Assembly: GCA_964030785.1 (NCBI GenBank)
Contig: OZ034975.1
Span: 16,719,642 to 16,783,641, forward strand
Reading direction: 5' to 3'
DNA length: 64,000 bases
Origin: Siderastrea siderea
Taxonomy: Eukaryota; Cnidaria; Anthozoa; Scleractinia; Rhizangiidae
Shown here: in pieces, positions 44,777 through 56,590 of the stretch
Layout: the number at the start of each line of letters is the position of its first letter
Numbering within the stretch: the first letter of the stretch is position 1
Notes under the pieces: generated by a model
What the model was told of the DNA's origin: nothing
What the model saw: the letters and a program-made list of their open reading frames with translations, nothing else
The model's database searches: none
Position numbers and translations under genes: made by a program

Positions 44777-45920
44777 GACTGATTGTTCCGATTTTTCTAT
44801 TTTCCTTTTGAGCCGGGGAGATCTCGTCGGGGGCGGTCTGTCACGCCCTTGTGGGGAGGGACTCGATCAGCGCGTCAACAGGACGTATTAAGGTAACAAT
44901 TTATTTGACAATTCAGTTTGTGTTTCTGATAAAATCTGCCGTCTCTACCAGACGTTGAGCGTACTCGCGCAACACGTTCGGAGCCATTAGCGAAATCAAA
45001 ACAACGAAGAGAAAAACAGCACAACACGGTGAAATCTCTAAATGGTGTGACAAAATTGTGTGACAATTTAGGATTGAAGCGCATCATGGGAGAGTGAATC
45101 ACGTGACTTCCTCAAACCACGTGGTCTGTCCATTGGAACGCCTGGTTGATTTTTCGCAGAAAATTTGTCGAGGAAGACTTATCGCAGAAAATTTGTCAAA
45201 AGTAATTGCATGTTGATAAACCGAAAATCGGCAAAGTCAGCACGTGATTTCGATCGCACCGGAGCAAGACGTACGGCGCCAGTGATGCACTGCAAACAGA
45301 ACCTTATCAAGAGAATGTGTACTAAGAGTTTAGATATTTACAAAATGAATTTACGTGCAAGGCGACTATCGTAGGGTGGCTCGCAAATATCACACAGACA
45401 AACATTTCACAAGTAATTTTTAATGTAGTGATACTCTATTCACCTCAACAAACGCGCAAAAAGAAGTACTTTTTAGCAGGTAATGTCAAGATAAACTTCA
45501 TTCACAATTACGCATGCAGCAAGAGCTGCAATTAAAAAGTACTGAATTGTAAGCGAAAAGACTTGTTTCGAAATTCAAACTGGAAAAAGAGCTGCAATTA
45601 GAAAGTAATTGTACGCAAAAAGACTTGTTTCGAAATTCAAAGTGGGAAAAGTTTGTACATTGAATTTTGACTCTGATAACACGCCATAAGTGTGTCGCTG
45701 ATATTCCTACCACATTTTGACGTCTTCTGCGATCTGTTACTGAACAGACGCACGGCAACATGGAATCTATTTGTTTTACATGATAAAGTTTTCAATGAAA
45801 TGATGAACATATGAATATCATATATTTGAACTTGGGGATAAAGAATGAAATGTAAAGAAGACTGTCGCAGTTATAGACGCAAGTTCTGCAGTTGCGAAAA
45901 GAAAGCCTGAAGAAAATTCA

Positions 45921-45993
45921 GGCTTGTACGGGATTCGAACCCTTGACCTCTGCGATACCGGTGCAGCGCTCTAACCAACTGAGCTAACAAGCC
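45921..45993 (-). tRNA. tRNA-like head of a SINE, Thr(GGT)-like
   Basis: Minus strand, 73 nt. The acceptor stem GGCTTGT/ACAAGCC is perfect; the D arm GCTC...GAGC and the T loop TTCGAAT are intact. The anticodon loop would read CCGGTAT (GGT), but position 33 is C instead of T, and the anticodon and T stems each have a mismatch. More likely a SINE head than a working tRNA gene. Confidence 0.5.
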
Positions 45994-46130
45994 AACTGGG
46001 GGCTGGTCAGCTCGTTATAAACCCGTGAAGGATGAAGATGAAATGATGAATATATGAATATAATATCATTGAGCTGCGGGATGAAGAATGAAATGTAAAG
46101 AAGACCATCGCAGTTATAGACGGAACTTTT

Positions 46131-46324
46131 ATCTTTTCTTATGAGAAAGATGAATCACTATCTTAATTCTGAGTGATCTCTTATCTACTCCCTTAATTTC
46201 CATGCCTGCCTTTGTAGTAATCCTGTATTTAGCTTGTTCTTTTTTTTCTAGACCTGCATTTGTAATGTACCTTGTAATTTTTTTTTCTTGTGGTAAATAA
46301 ATAAAATATATGTAAAAAAAAAAA
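46131..46324 (+). mobile_element. Poly-A retroinsertion with 15-bp target duplication
   Basis: ATAGACGGAACTTTT occurs at 46116-46130 and 46325-46339. The 194-bp insert ends in A-rich sequence with AATAAATAAA signals and a poly-A tail. This is the mark of LINE-type integration. The source sequence is not identified. Confidence 0.85.
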
Positions 46325-46405
46325 ATAGACGGAACTTTTGCAGTTGCGTAAAGAAAGCCTAGGTTTTGAGTGACACGTCCGGCTGCACGGCAGGCTAAAA
46401 AATTC

Positions 46406-46481
46406 AAGCTTGTACACGGGATGCGTTCCCTTGACCTCTGCGATACCGGTGTAGCGCTCTAACCAATTAGGGTAACAAGCC
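46406..46481 (-). tRNA. Degraded tRNA-like segment of a second SINE copy
   Basis: Same body as 45921-45993, with changes in the T arm and D arm. Not functional. Confidence 0.5.
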
Positions 46482-47779
46482 AACTGGGAGATGGTTATTA
46501 AGTCGGTTCGTTAAAAACCCGTGGATTTTTTTTAGGCTTTGTTTTCGCAACTGCAAAACTTGCGTCTATAACTGCGATGGTGTTCTTTAAATTAAGTTTT
46601 TAACGATGACGTAATCTATGCGTCTGTCCTCTAATATATCATAAGTGAGAACCAATCAAAATGCGTGCATAATTGAGCTTATTAGATAGAGCCTTATCCG
46701 GTGTTGCATTTATTAAATTTCAAATATATTTGCAATCTTAAGGCATTTATGATCCTCCGACTTGATTCTAAAATCTCTTCAGATCAGCAATCTTAAGTTA
46801 AATTACTGTGGATGTTTGAGATAAGAAATTATTTTCAGATTCTAATACAATACTAAAGTTTAATTCTAGTTACGTGTTTGCTCCAAAACAACCTGGTGGA
46901 TTTTGGGGGTAAGAGTTGTGCTTTAGAAATGAGAATTGTCAGCAAGTAATTCACACTCACTTCAATGTTCAAGGGTATGTGTGTTTTCGATGCACTTGTG
47001 AAGCAAGCATATCGAGACAGTACACCATCATCATTTACTCTCACGATATTAATTATGCAAATGGCGCTAGTTTCCAGCGGAGGCTCATGTACGTAAACAA
47101 AACGTTCATTATTGGTCGGAGTAGCATGTTCAACACCCGTCTAAACTTAAGAAAAAAAAATTCGGGGTCCTGTAACTTTCTAAATGATACTGAAACTGAT
47201 TTATTTATTAGAACCCAATACAGATGTTCAAAATAAAGTGCGCCTGTTTCAATATTTTATAAATTTGTGAGTTTCATGTATACATATGTACTGGTCAAAT
47301 TGAAGCTTCAACATCCCCCCCCCCCGGACGTTTGACTGCGCATTGTGCCCGGGAAGGAGGGAATGAACATTGCTTTGGAAAGGTGTGAAATTTGAACCGG
47401 ATTTATCTGTTGTTCCGGCGTAATATTCCCGTGAGTTTTTTCGGTTTTTGCAAGGTTTGACGGATTTACAGGAATCTTCTTAAATGAAATTTTATTGCTT
47501 CACAAAACAATTACAAAAAGGGCAACATACAGACATACTTTATACAAACTATGTTCGGTACTGCCATTACAATGATCGTGCTAAAGGGCAGAGGAATACG
47601 TATTTGTTGTTACAAGAGAATTCCATTATTCAATAATGCAGTGCAGTACGAGACAGAAGCATTTTCTCTTTACGAAGGATGAAAAAAAAAGACTATGGTC
47701 TAAATTCAATACGAAGTTTACGCTGCATCTTCGTAATAAACTCATTGAAGTCACACTTGTTTTTATTAAGTTTCTGACA

Positions 47780-48298
47780 ATGTAGAAAATATTAAGCGAA
47801 AAGAAGGCAATAGCTGAGTTTGGCCGGATAGTTTTCGATCATTGCTGCCTTGTTCCATTATTCCAAACAGTTTTTCGATCACAGTTGGAGAAAAGCGAGA
47901 GTCATTCATATTATTAAACCAAGTCACAACTTTATTGAAAAAAGTTTGAGAGTGTTGACATTCTACGTAAAAGTGTAGTAGTGAATCCGGTTCGTCGCAG
48001 TATAAGCATTTACTGTTCGTTTCGATATATACATACCATAAGTGTGTAGCTCTTTGCTGGTTACTATTACCCTGTGAAGTAGTTTAAAGTTAAATTCTCT
48101 TAGTTTATTTTCTTTACAAACTTGGCTTATCTGAGTAAAGGCCCGCTTCCAATTAAAATTATTCAGGCTGAGGTCTTTAACCCATTTTTTTGGGCCCGTT
48201 GGCTCAATTTTGACTGCATTGATATAACATATGGAGTTAGCCAAGCCTAAGAGCGGAGTCCGCCTTTTTGTTTTGTTTGTTCGTTGGTTTGTTTGCAT
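47780..48298 (-). pseudogene. LINE ORF2 C-terminal part
   Basis: KKWVKDLSLNNFNWKR and REFNFKLLHRVIVTSKELH match the C-terminal region of L1/Tx1-type proteins. A frameshift follows near 47963. Confidence 0.65.
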
Positions 48299-49115
48299 GT
48301 TTTTGTTTTTTGCTTTTTTTTTTTTTTTGCTAGCAGCTATTAATTTGTGAAAATACTCTCATTCAAGTCGTTAAATAAAAGAAAGACAAAAAAAGAAAAA
48401 AGAAGAGAAAAGAAAAAAATTCCTACCCTCGCCGAGAGCCGAATCCGAGACGTAGGCGTCTGAAGCTGGATATCAGTCCACTAGGCCATAAGCGTTTATT
48501 GTCAGTTTCCAAGTTAATTGTAATACTTATTTCTTTCTCCGTGACAAGGTGCCTATCAGCATGAAATGCTGGTGTTTTTCCTGGCAGAATGTGTTCGGAA
48601 CGCCGTAAAAACCATGGTTATGGACAGAAAAAACCAAAAAGCACTAGCTCTGCTATATTTGGCGTCGAAACCGCTACGAAAAGCTGCGAACTCAAGCGGT
48701 GTGCAGACCGAGTTCGAACAGAACCGACGAGGCAAATTTGAACTTTTCGCCTGAACTTTATCGCCTAATTTTTTCGCCTAAATTGAACTTTTCCCTTTCC
48801 ACCAAAAAGACAACTGAGTATTCTTTTGAACTTTTTTTACCATTAACAAATTTGTTATGACTTTTGTTGTCTTTGCTTGTTTTGCTACAACGCGGGTCAA
48901 CATGCGATTTCGCGCCAAAACACACGGGATTCAGCACAGGGTTATATCCAGTGTATGAAGTGTATTGGTAAACCTGTGGTGCGGACGGACTGACGTACGT
49001 ACGGACGTACGGACGGACGGTCACGTGACTTTTACTTCACTACCAAAATTTCTTGGCTTGATAGGTTACCAAATTTCCTTAGCAATGGAGCTCTGCTGAC
49101 GCGCTAGCGCGCTGG
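48299..49115. mobile_element. Unclassified insertion in the LINE
   Basis: LINE coding sequence breaks off at a long T-run (48310-48330) and resumes at about 49120. The insert holds a tRNA-like stretch at about 48423-48495 (minus strand) and ACGGACGTACGG repeats at 48985-49020. No family recognised. Confidence 0.45.
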
Positions 49116-49120
49116 CTCCG

Positions 49121-50376
49121 CTATAACCAGTAGTAGTCTTTGCCGCGCATTTTAGCAAGGTCTATGGTAATAGATGGCGAAAGCTGGTAGATCGTGTTAT
49201 GCAATAAATTACGTTTATCAATCGGAGATAGAGTTCTCGCCTTCTGAAGTAGGTGTTTTGGAATCGCTGAGAGAACTTGTAGATAATTTATTATAATAAG
49301 AAGTCTGGAATTCATGGAAAGTTAAAAATTTCCCTGTATGGTCTAAGATATCCACTGCTTTAGAGAGGAGCCAAAGTTGAACAAGTTTAAAGTTTCCTGG
49401 ATCACGGAAATCCCATTCTACTGTGTCAAACGCTTTCCGAAAATCTAATAGGAGAAGAATACCAGGTATGTTGTGGATTTCTGTCTGTTCCATAATGTCA
49501 TTAAGTAGTCTGATATTGTGCCCTATGTATCTACCTTTCATAAAGCCAGTTCTTCTTGAAGCAATTGCCTTTGACAAAATTTTGTAGTCTACATTTAACA
49601 AAGTAGTCGGCCGCCAGTTCGATAACTCTCGTGTATCTGTGTTTTCCTTAGGAATAAGCGTTATAACTCCTCTACGTTGTGAGATTGACAGCTCACATTC
49701 TTCATGAGCTGAATTGAAACAGTTAAGTAGGGTCCTGACCTAGGAGCTCAAAGAAACACTTATAAAATTCGACGGTAAAACCGTCATCTCCTGGTGATTT
49801 TCCATTCCCCATCGATTTTAATGATATGCTATCCGGCATTCTTCTCAGTAAGGTTAACTTATCCTCGCATTCATCATTTTCCTCCTCCGATAATTTTGGA
49901 ATTTGTAAATCTATGTTCTTTGCGAATTCTACAAAGGTCTTGTTTGTAGCCTTGTGAGACGAAGTATTTAAATTTGCATAAAAAGTTTTTATTTCTTTCA
50001 TTATTTGACTCTCATTTGCAGTGACATGGCCCTCAGAAATTTTTAATTCTGTTATGACTTTCTTGTTAAAATTTTTCTTTTCCATATTGAAAAAATACTT
50101 GGTAGGTTTCTCTCCTTCCTTGATCCATCGCACTTTGGAGCGAAAGATAGCACCTTCTGCCTTTTTCTCGTACAGACGTTTAAGTTCATTTTTTAAGTAT
50201 TCGTATCCTTTAAGTTCAGATTCCATTTTTTCTGTATTATCATTGGCGTTTATTTTATTATCTAGGGTCTCTAAACGCTTTTCAAGTGTATTTTCAAATT
50301 CTCGAGCTTTCCTTGCTTTGTTTTTGGAACTGAAGGGATAGTCAAATTTCTGATTTCCATTTTGATGAGCTCCCAT
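49121..50376 (-). pseudogene. LINE ORF2 reverse transcriptase, broken
   Basis: 50376-49723 covers the linker and RT start, with GNGKSPGDDGFTVEFYK. After a frameshift, 49601-49218 has YKILSKAIA, GFMKGRYIGHN and LLLDFRKAFDTVEW. The F/Y-x-DD active-site block is absent; the frame jumps to IPKHLLQKAR. This is an internal deletion, and the enzyme is dead. Confidence 0.8.
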
Positions 50377-51219
50377 TTCAGTTTTGGTTCAGTTACCTCT
50401 GTATGTTTTTGCTTAATGCCTGAATAGCTATGTCTTATTAAATTAACGTAGGTTTCGTCGTTTAAGAGCGCATTGTTAAACTTCCAAAGGCCGGGGCCAC
50501 GCACACTATTTGAGAGTATTAGGCATAGTTTGACAGTCTTATGATCCGGAGCTATTGAGGTTTTTATATCCACTTTGGAGACCTGACGAGAGATCAATTT
50601 AGCAACTAGGAAAAAGTCAATTCTTGATTTTATATTCCACGCGCTTGCTTCGTAAGTGTAACATTTTTTGTTCGGATTCTTCTCTCTAAATGTGTCAACC
50701 AGGTCTAATTCGTTCATCAAAGCAATGATCTGATAACGATATGCAGTAGGTTTCCATTGAATACCACCTTTCTTATCGATGGCCTCAAGTGTAACATTCT
50801 AATCGCCGCCTATGATCAAAACAGTTAGCGAAGTTCTCGACATTAATAGCTCTTTCACAGTTACAGCGAATTTTAGTTGACAGCTGAGGTTGTTTGGCGC
50901 GTAAATATTACAAATTGATAGGTTGACTGTCTTAAATTCTTCCCTCAGGGTCGCACTAACAATTTTCAATTTTTATAGCAGAAAAAGGATTTAATAAAAT
51001 AGAAACACCTTTCTGGTGATTTGACCCATGAGAGAAAAATATATCGCCTCTCCATTCTGATTTCCATATCAACTCATCTCTTGGTTCAGAGTAAGTTTCT
51101 TGGAGTAAATAAAAATCACTTTTTTGATCTTTTAGATAGGAGAAAATGCTTCGTCTTTTACGTTGATTTTTCAATCCACGAACGTTTAGACAAACTAGTT
51201 TGCATTCAGCCATTTTCAC
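50271..51219 (-). pseudogene. LINE ORF2 endonuclease, broken
   Basis: 51219-50956 begins CKLVCLNVRGL and has FYLLQETYS, the N-terminal APE endonuclease motifs. 50720-50271 carries the C-terminal motifs IKSRIDFFLV and APDHKTV. The part between is frameshifted. Confidence 0.8.
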
Positions 51220-51472
51220 AAGTAGATATCTGGATGACTAAGTAAGTTTTTCCTCCAGCGGATTGCATTTTTATCCTAAGCAAAATTCAAATTAGAGCTA
51301 ATGCACCGAAAATCAATATAAAGAATTGCTATAGTGGGGACATAAAACAACACACACAAACATATACCCACACACATTCGAAATTTAAGGGAATAAATGA
51401 GTAGCCCCGCAGCTCTTAACAACCTCTAATTTCATTGGACCTTGGTATCACGCAGCTCGATTGTTTTCGGGG

Positions 51473-52336
51473 CTAGGGTCCATTGTTTTGTTGTTTGGTG
51501 TATTGTTTTCTCAGCAAATCAGAGAAGACCTTGTAAGAGCTGCGACATCGCCCGAATAAATTGCTCACAGTAAGCGAAAAGCATGCTATTGACCTACCGT
51601 CCCTTGTCAAATACAGAGTTGATGGAAATTTTCGCTTGACAGTGTTCTGATAAGCTGAGTTCGATCCGACTAAAGTTCCTTGATATCTTCCTTGGAATAC
51701 ATTTTCCGAGGTTGTCCAGAGGGAGTACGTCTTAAGGAAAATCTTGCCGTCAAGAGACCATACGCTTGTGATCTTTTGGTAGTTCTTCTTATGAAGGGCG
51801 AGAAACATCATTTCCTTTCGGTATTGGGTCAGGTCCTCGTTGATAAATATACGCATCGGAGGATCGGTTGTAATAGGGCCCGCGTTAGTAGGTAACACAG
51901 ATGGAACTGTTGAATCTTTCAGTTGAACGCGGGCTTTATATAACCTTGATTTATTTTTGTGACTAACGAATTTGGCTATTATTGGTTTGTTTCCTTTCTT
52001 TCTATTAAGCCTATGGGCGATTTCGACATCATCACATTCTAGCTCGACTCCAATCGCCTCTGCAACAATTTCATCCATCGGTAGATCGATGTCCTCCAGA
52101 ATACCATGTAATTCCAGGGAATTTTTTCTGGTGTACTGTTCCAGTTCGTCGAAACTTACTTGAAGATCGTCCAGCTCTTCTTTTTGGGTCTTTACCTTTT
52201 TTGATACTCTGGCAAGCTCCTCTTCCAGGCTTGCAACATATTTGCACTGATCATTAAAATCTTCCTTCAGCTTATTAACTTCGGTGTTGCTCCTTGCGAC
52301 GGCAGATTTTAGTTCGATAATGTCCGCCGACAGCAT
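51473..52336 (-). CDS. LINE ORF1 protein, coiled coil plus RNA-binding domain
   Basis: 287 codons. Residues 1-70 form a heptad-rich coiled coil (KLKEDFNDQ...SLEEELARVSKK). Then ARKNS-like TRKNSLELHGI and IAHRLNRKKGNKPIIAKF, as in LINE ORF1 RNA-binding folds, and FINEDLTQYRKEM...DGKIFLKT. The first ATG sits almost at the LINE's 5' border, so the true start may be truncated. Otherwise intact, but beside a broken ORF2. Such proteins coat LINE RNA. Confidence 0.7.
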   Translation of the reverse strand: MLSADIIELKSAVARSNTEVNKLKEDFNDQCKYVASLEEELARVSKKVKTQKEELDDLQVSFDELEQYTRKNSLELHGILEDIDLPMDEIVAEAIGVELECDDVEIAHRLNRKKGNKPIIAKFVSHKNKSRLYKARVQLKDSTVPSVLPTNAGPITTDPPMRIFINEDLTQYRKEMMFLALHKKNYQKITSVWSLDGKIFLKTYSLWTTSENVFQGRYQGTLVGSNSAYQNTVKRKFPSTLYLTRDGRSIACFSLTVSNLFGRCRSSYKVFSDLLRKQYTKQQNNGP

Positions 52337-52774
52337 AGAGTTTGGCCTTTGTTAGTGAATAACTCTTTCAAAAGAGTCTTCAGATTAAGTTTGAAGGCGT
52401 TTTAAAGGCATATCCTTCTCTGAAAAGTGTGAACAATGTTTGATTGAAGATGAAAATCGTCTTTGAGGAGAGGTATTTCAGTACTAGTTGGTGGGGCATT
52501 TGAAAGGCTTTTTTACCCCGAGGGAAGGTAATTTGAACAAGCCAATCTTCAAAAGTTCAAATGCCAGGTGGGTTGCCCGGAGAGGGGGCTGTTAATGCTT
52601 CCATTGACTGGTACAATACACGGTAGGCATTTAAGCCCACACCAGACTCAAAAATAAAAAAACCTCGAATCTCTTCTGTTGCTTACAAAAAACAAAGTGC
52701 TCAGAGCAATATGTAGTCAATGTAGTAGATGATTGTACTAAAAAATAGTACTTAATGGAGCTAATTTTGACGTT

Positions 52775-52777
<3 letters not shown>

Positions 52778-52809
<32 letters not shown>

Positions 52810-52810
52810 G
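52778..52810 (+). repeat. (GTT)n microsatellite
   Basis: Eleven GTT units. Confidence 0.9.
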
Positions 52811-52989
52811 AGTTCAGGGTAAGATAAAAACTTCAACAACAGCCTGAAAAGGTACTAGTTTCTTTAGAAATTGTAATGCTGCCACAGGAGACCCAAGTAA
52901 AATATTATGCTTGGTCTTCCTGAAGTGCTGCGTCTGTGAGGAGGTTAAACACTTAGCTTGAGTTTAATCAGATCGGCTGAATTAAAGTC

Positions 52990-53745
52990 TGTTGCCTATT
53001 GTCGGGCCAAAGGCCGGTTACACTTATGAATTTTTGTGCTATTTTTTCTTACTTCAATACAATTCTTGTCTCCTTCGAGCTCGCGATAAAAATCGCAAGT
53101 GAAAGCGATTTCAGGACGATTTCTGTGCGATTTGTCGCAAAAATATCGCAAAGGATTCGAACATGTTCGAAACGTGACGATTTTGGGAAATTGTAGGAAA
53201 TATCGCACTCGAATCCCATAGAAATCGCAGTGAAATCGCCGCTTGTTTGCTTTTGCGACAAAAAATCGCATCAAAAGTTGTATGTGTCAACGAGCCTTGA
53301 CAATCTAAACATCAGCTTCTGAATTAAGGCTTGTTGAAAAATGCAATTTAAAGAAACGTTTGTCGCGTTTTCCACTCACGCTTTTTCTTGTTGCGATTTC
53401 AGTGCAATTTTGGCGCGAAATCGCTGCGATTTTCCAAAAAAGTCGTAAGCTTGAGCGGCAGTTTTGCATTAAAGCACGCGTTCAAGTCTCGCAAACAAAG
53501 TTGGTATGAGTTCTCGGGTTTATTTTTTCCCTGATAAATGCGGTTTATGGTTGGTATTCCAGTCTCTGCGACTCGAAGAAGAAGTAACAAACGCAGAAGA
53601 AACTCTTGCTGCTGCTCACTTATCGTGCCATTTATAGGTCGGATAGGATTGCCTTCTACTGCTGAGACACTCGTGCTGTTGGACAGAGCTCAACAAGAAA
53701 ACCTGTTGTTTATCAAAGACGGTCCTTACAAGCTTAAGTGAATTT
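52990..53745. repeat. Region dense in TCGCGAT/AATCGCA motifs
   Basis: AATCGCA, GCGATTT and related words recur many times on both strands over 53090-53440, suggesting a decayed transposon. Short ORFs in it are not recognised. Confidence 0.4.
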
Positions 53746-53931
53746 GTGAGCCACTAGCATTAAATCTCCTACAGAATTGAATTCTTCTACAACTCTCATA
53801 TTGTCAATATCAAAAATATGTGCCTCTTCGCAACAGTCTTCATTATCGTCTCCCTCCACCAAGTTTTTGCGAAAATGCCAACAGACAGCACAGGAGCAGT
53901 TATTTTCAACATGAGACAATTTGATGTCTAA

Positions 53932-54354
53932 GGGGCCGATTACATGGTGAATTTCAGCCCGGGCTGAAATTTCGATCCTCCCACTGGGCTGAAATTTTGT
54001 TGTCATTACATGACGAATTTCAGCCCAGCCGCAATGTTTAAAATTGGGCGGGAAAATTTGCTGGAAAGCGTTTTACATGCACAACTAAAGCGGTACGCAT
54101 GCCCAAGTTCATATTTCAGCCCGGGCCGAAATTTGAATGCGATTACATGAGGGTTTTCAGCCCCTTTGACCGGGCTGAAATTTCCAGCTCGGTTTCAACG
54201 ACAAACGGGGCTCAAATTTCCAGCCCGGACTGAAACTCTCTTCATGTAATCGCAAACGTCTTTTAAAAAATATTTGTTCAGGAACCCGAGCTGAAATCTC
54301 ACTGAGCCGGCTAAAATTTCAGCCCGGGGTGAAATTTGCCATGTAATCGGCCCC
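53932..54354. mobile_element. Harbinger-like MITE with TAA target duplication
   Basis: Ends GGGGCCGATTACATGG and CCATGTAATCGGCCCC, TAA on both sides. 423 bp, filled with repeated TTTCAGCCCGGGCTGAAA palindromes. Confidence 0.9.
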
Positions 54355-54357
54355 TAA

Positions 54358-55490
54358 CTGACTCAAGAAATTACAAAGGTCTCGCTCTAGAATTTTGGTC
54401 TAAAAAGTTGTCGAGTTGTTATTTAATAATATTGTTTTCACTTCCATGCTCTATGTTTAATCTACCGAATCACCAACGTTAAAAATGGCTGGAATTATCT
54501 AATTAAAATCCTCTAAACTTGTAAGGTTGGGTTAAAGGGTAAATCAGTAGTTGCAACCATTTCAAGAAATAACGATGCAAAATATAGCAACAAAAATATA
54601 CATCATTTAGAGGTAATGCTCGGTTTCGTAGAGTCCTCTAAGTTTCACAGGATATGATAGCCTGCTACCAGCATTGTACGTGTGAGAAAGTAAAGACTCG
54701 CAATTTAATAATTAAGTAAAAATGCTGCCTCACCCATTGCCTTTGCAAAATCCAAATATCTTAGTGTAAATGTCATTATCGGAAAGTTAAGAGTGAAATC
54801 TAACACTTAAATTGCAAGGAAAAATCTCTTAAATGATTAAGTCACCACCAACAACAGCAAAATCAAAATACAAAAAAATGTACGTTAAGGCTTGGATTGT
54901 CCTACATTTTTACAATAAACCAAGATCGTATCCGGGCTTAGTTTTAGAACACCGAATTCCCCGGGGGGGAGGGTACTTCCTCTAATGACCTATACGGGGA
55001 GGTCCCGCCCGAAAGGGGTAACTTTTTCAGGCTTCAGGTATATAAAGGGGTAGGGTTTCACGAGCTGAACATGAAATATATGATAGGGTAGGGACTCTCG
55101 ATACGCTGCTACAGTGACTACTCTGTTCTAAGGTCCCGGACAAACGGATGTAACATTTCCGTTAAACACTGTTCGACAGTGTTGAATTCAACGATGGCAG
55201 CCAAATTTCGTTCAACGCCATCGAGCATCAGTCACCATCATCCTTCATCATTCCACATGGTGGCCACGCGTGTGTAACATCTTGAATTCAATAACGATGA
55301 ACGTTGTTCAAAGGAAAATGTTCTATCTGTTTGCCAGGGAAATAAAATGTGCATTCCTGACCACTTGGTTATTTTGTTGCTTTCGTTGTCATATCTATAA
55401 GATGTGGAAAGAGAATCATGCCTTGGTGTGATCAATTTTTGTTTTTGTTTTTGAACTTTATCTGAAATCACGTTCAAATTATATTATTCT
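54358..55490. other. Intergenic stretch
   Basis: No gene seen. 54951-55110 resembles a common repeat with GGGGAGG and TATAAAGGGGTAGGG; 55130-55320 has self-complementary GTTGAATTCAACG words. Confidence 0.4.
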
Positions 55491-55494
55491 CGAT

Positions 55495-56590
55495 AACGGA
55501 ATGCTCTTGAATTTCTGCCAAACATCAGTATCGAACTGAAGACAACATTGCAGAGATACAGCTTTTTAACAGTGGCTTTTTCTTTCCGAAAAAAAAAATG
55601 TTTAGAGATCAAAGTAAATCCCAACTAACACATTAGGAGCGTGTTTAATGAGCCATCACAGCAAACTAGACTGAAGCCTGTTTACGAGTAAACGAACTTC
55701 AAAAGAATGAAATGTGTTTGCGTTATAACCATGTCATGCACTATGCTAGCTTTAGATTTTTGCGTAACATCAATAAAGAGAGAATAACAGATGTGTACTT
55801 TATTAAATAATATCTTGGTTTCTGCTTATTCACACAGCGAAATTTACTCATAAGTGAAACAGTTGTCTTGTTTTCTTGTTGCTTGTGTTTTGTTATGTTT
55901 TGCTTTTACGCTTGGTTAGCGAACTAAAAATAACAATAAAAGAATAGAAAGAAAGTATTAAAAATTCGAGAAAAATAGGAACACAAAACAACTTGTTGCT
56001 GTCTTTTGTTGTTTGAGATAGGTTCTGTAGGCCTAAAAGAGATCATTTGTTTGCGTGGCGCATAAAGCAAAGTCCACTCATATGTATGATTAATTTTAAA
56101 AATTTTCTTTAGTTTTTAGACTACTCAAGCTGCCTTACAGGGGCATTCAACGAATCTATTTCCTTCAAATATCTGTTCCTAAGACAAATTCCTGCTGGCT
56201 GACCGGCAAATTATTTTTGTGTAGCTACCGGCTCCTGGGAAACAATCAGTGAGTAGGTTTTTCCCTGGGAAAATTGTTTCTCGCTAAAATTAAATAAAAT
56301 TAAAGATTGAAGCTTGCTGTTGGCTTGAACTAATTTATTTTCCCACCCTGCTGATATAAAGGTCTGCATGAATAGTCCAATTATTTCAGTAATTGTTTTT
56401 GCGCCCCGCAGCATAGCCCGCAGCAAGCCGAGCAGGCGGTAAGAGTTTCAAATTTCTGACGTTTGAACGTTTGTTGACCATGCATTTGTAGTGGACTGCG
56501 GCGTCAGTAGTGTGGAATCATGACTTCCAAGGTTTTTCATATTTTCTCTGTAATCACGATACTGGCTTTCGAGACAGGAGCTGATGGTAA
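55495..56590 (+). repeat. Triplicated segment, unit 1 (promoter and exon 1)
   Basis: Shares with 61250-62470 and 62695-63750, in the same order, the words CTCTTGAATTT.TGCCAAAC, ACAAAACAACTTGTTG, TGGCGCAT.AAGC, TTTCTGACGTTTGA.CGTTTGTTGACC, and the exon-1 coding sequence. Confidence 0.75.

Larger units (their letters stand above)
38959..45773 (-). mobile_element. Decayed Penelope-like element with long inverted arms
   Basis: The right arm 45035-45773 is the inverse of the left arm 38959-39555 plus 42945-43110, about 740 bp with several percent divergence. Between them lie the remains of a Penelope-like RT on the minus strand. The left arm is split by the foldback satellite element. Terminal repeats in inverted or direct orientation are known for Penelope-like elements. 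Confidence 0.75.
45783..46590 (-). mobile_element. tRNA-derived SINE cluster
   Basis: Two tRNA-like segments (45921-45993 and 46406-46481) share flanks such as ATCGCAGTTATAGACG, GCAGTTGCG and AAGAAAGCC. The flank is repeated in inverse orientation at about 46530-46585, so one copy is partly inverted. Confidence 0.7.
47470..52340 (-). mobile_element. L1/Tx1-like LINE, decayed, inserted in copy C
   Basis: On the minus strand it carries ORF1, endonuclease, RT and C-terminal pieces in that order, with frameshifts and a large foreign insert. An AATAAA lies near its 3' end (about 47495). Confidence 0.8.
47287..52615. mobile_element. Harbinger-like element, copy C, split by a LINE
   Basis: Ends TGTACTGGTCAAATTGAAGC and, inverted, TGTACCAGTCAATGGAAGC, flanked by ATA on both sides. 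The body stops at about 47470 and resumes at about 52340 at the matching point of copy A. Confidence 0.75.

Noticed and set aside
48423..48495. Possible tRNA gene, minus strand
   Set aside because: Some tRNA-like words (GGCCTAGTGGACTGATATCC), but no consistent cloverleaf; kept only as part of the LINE insertion.
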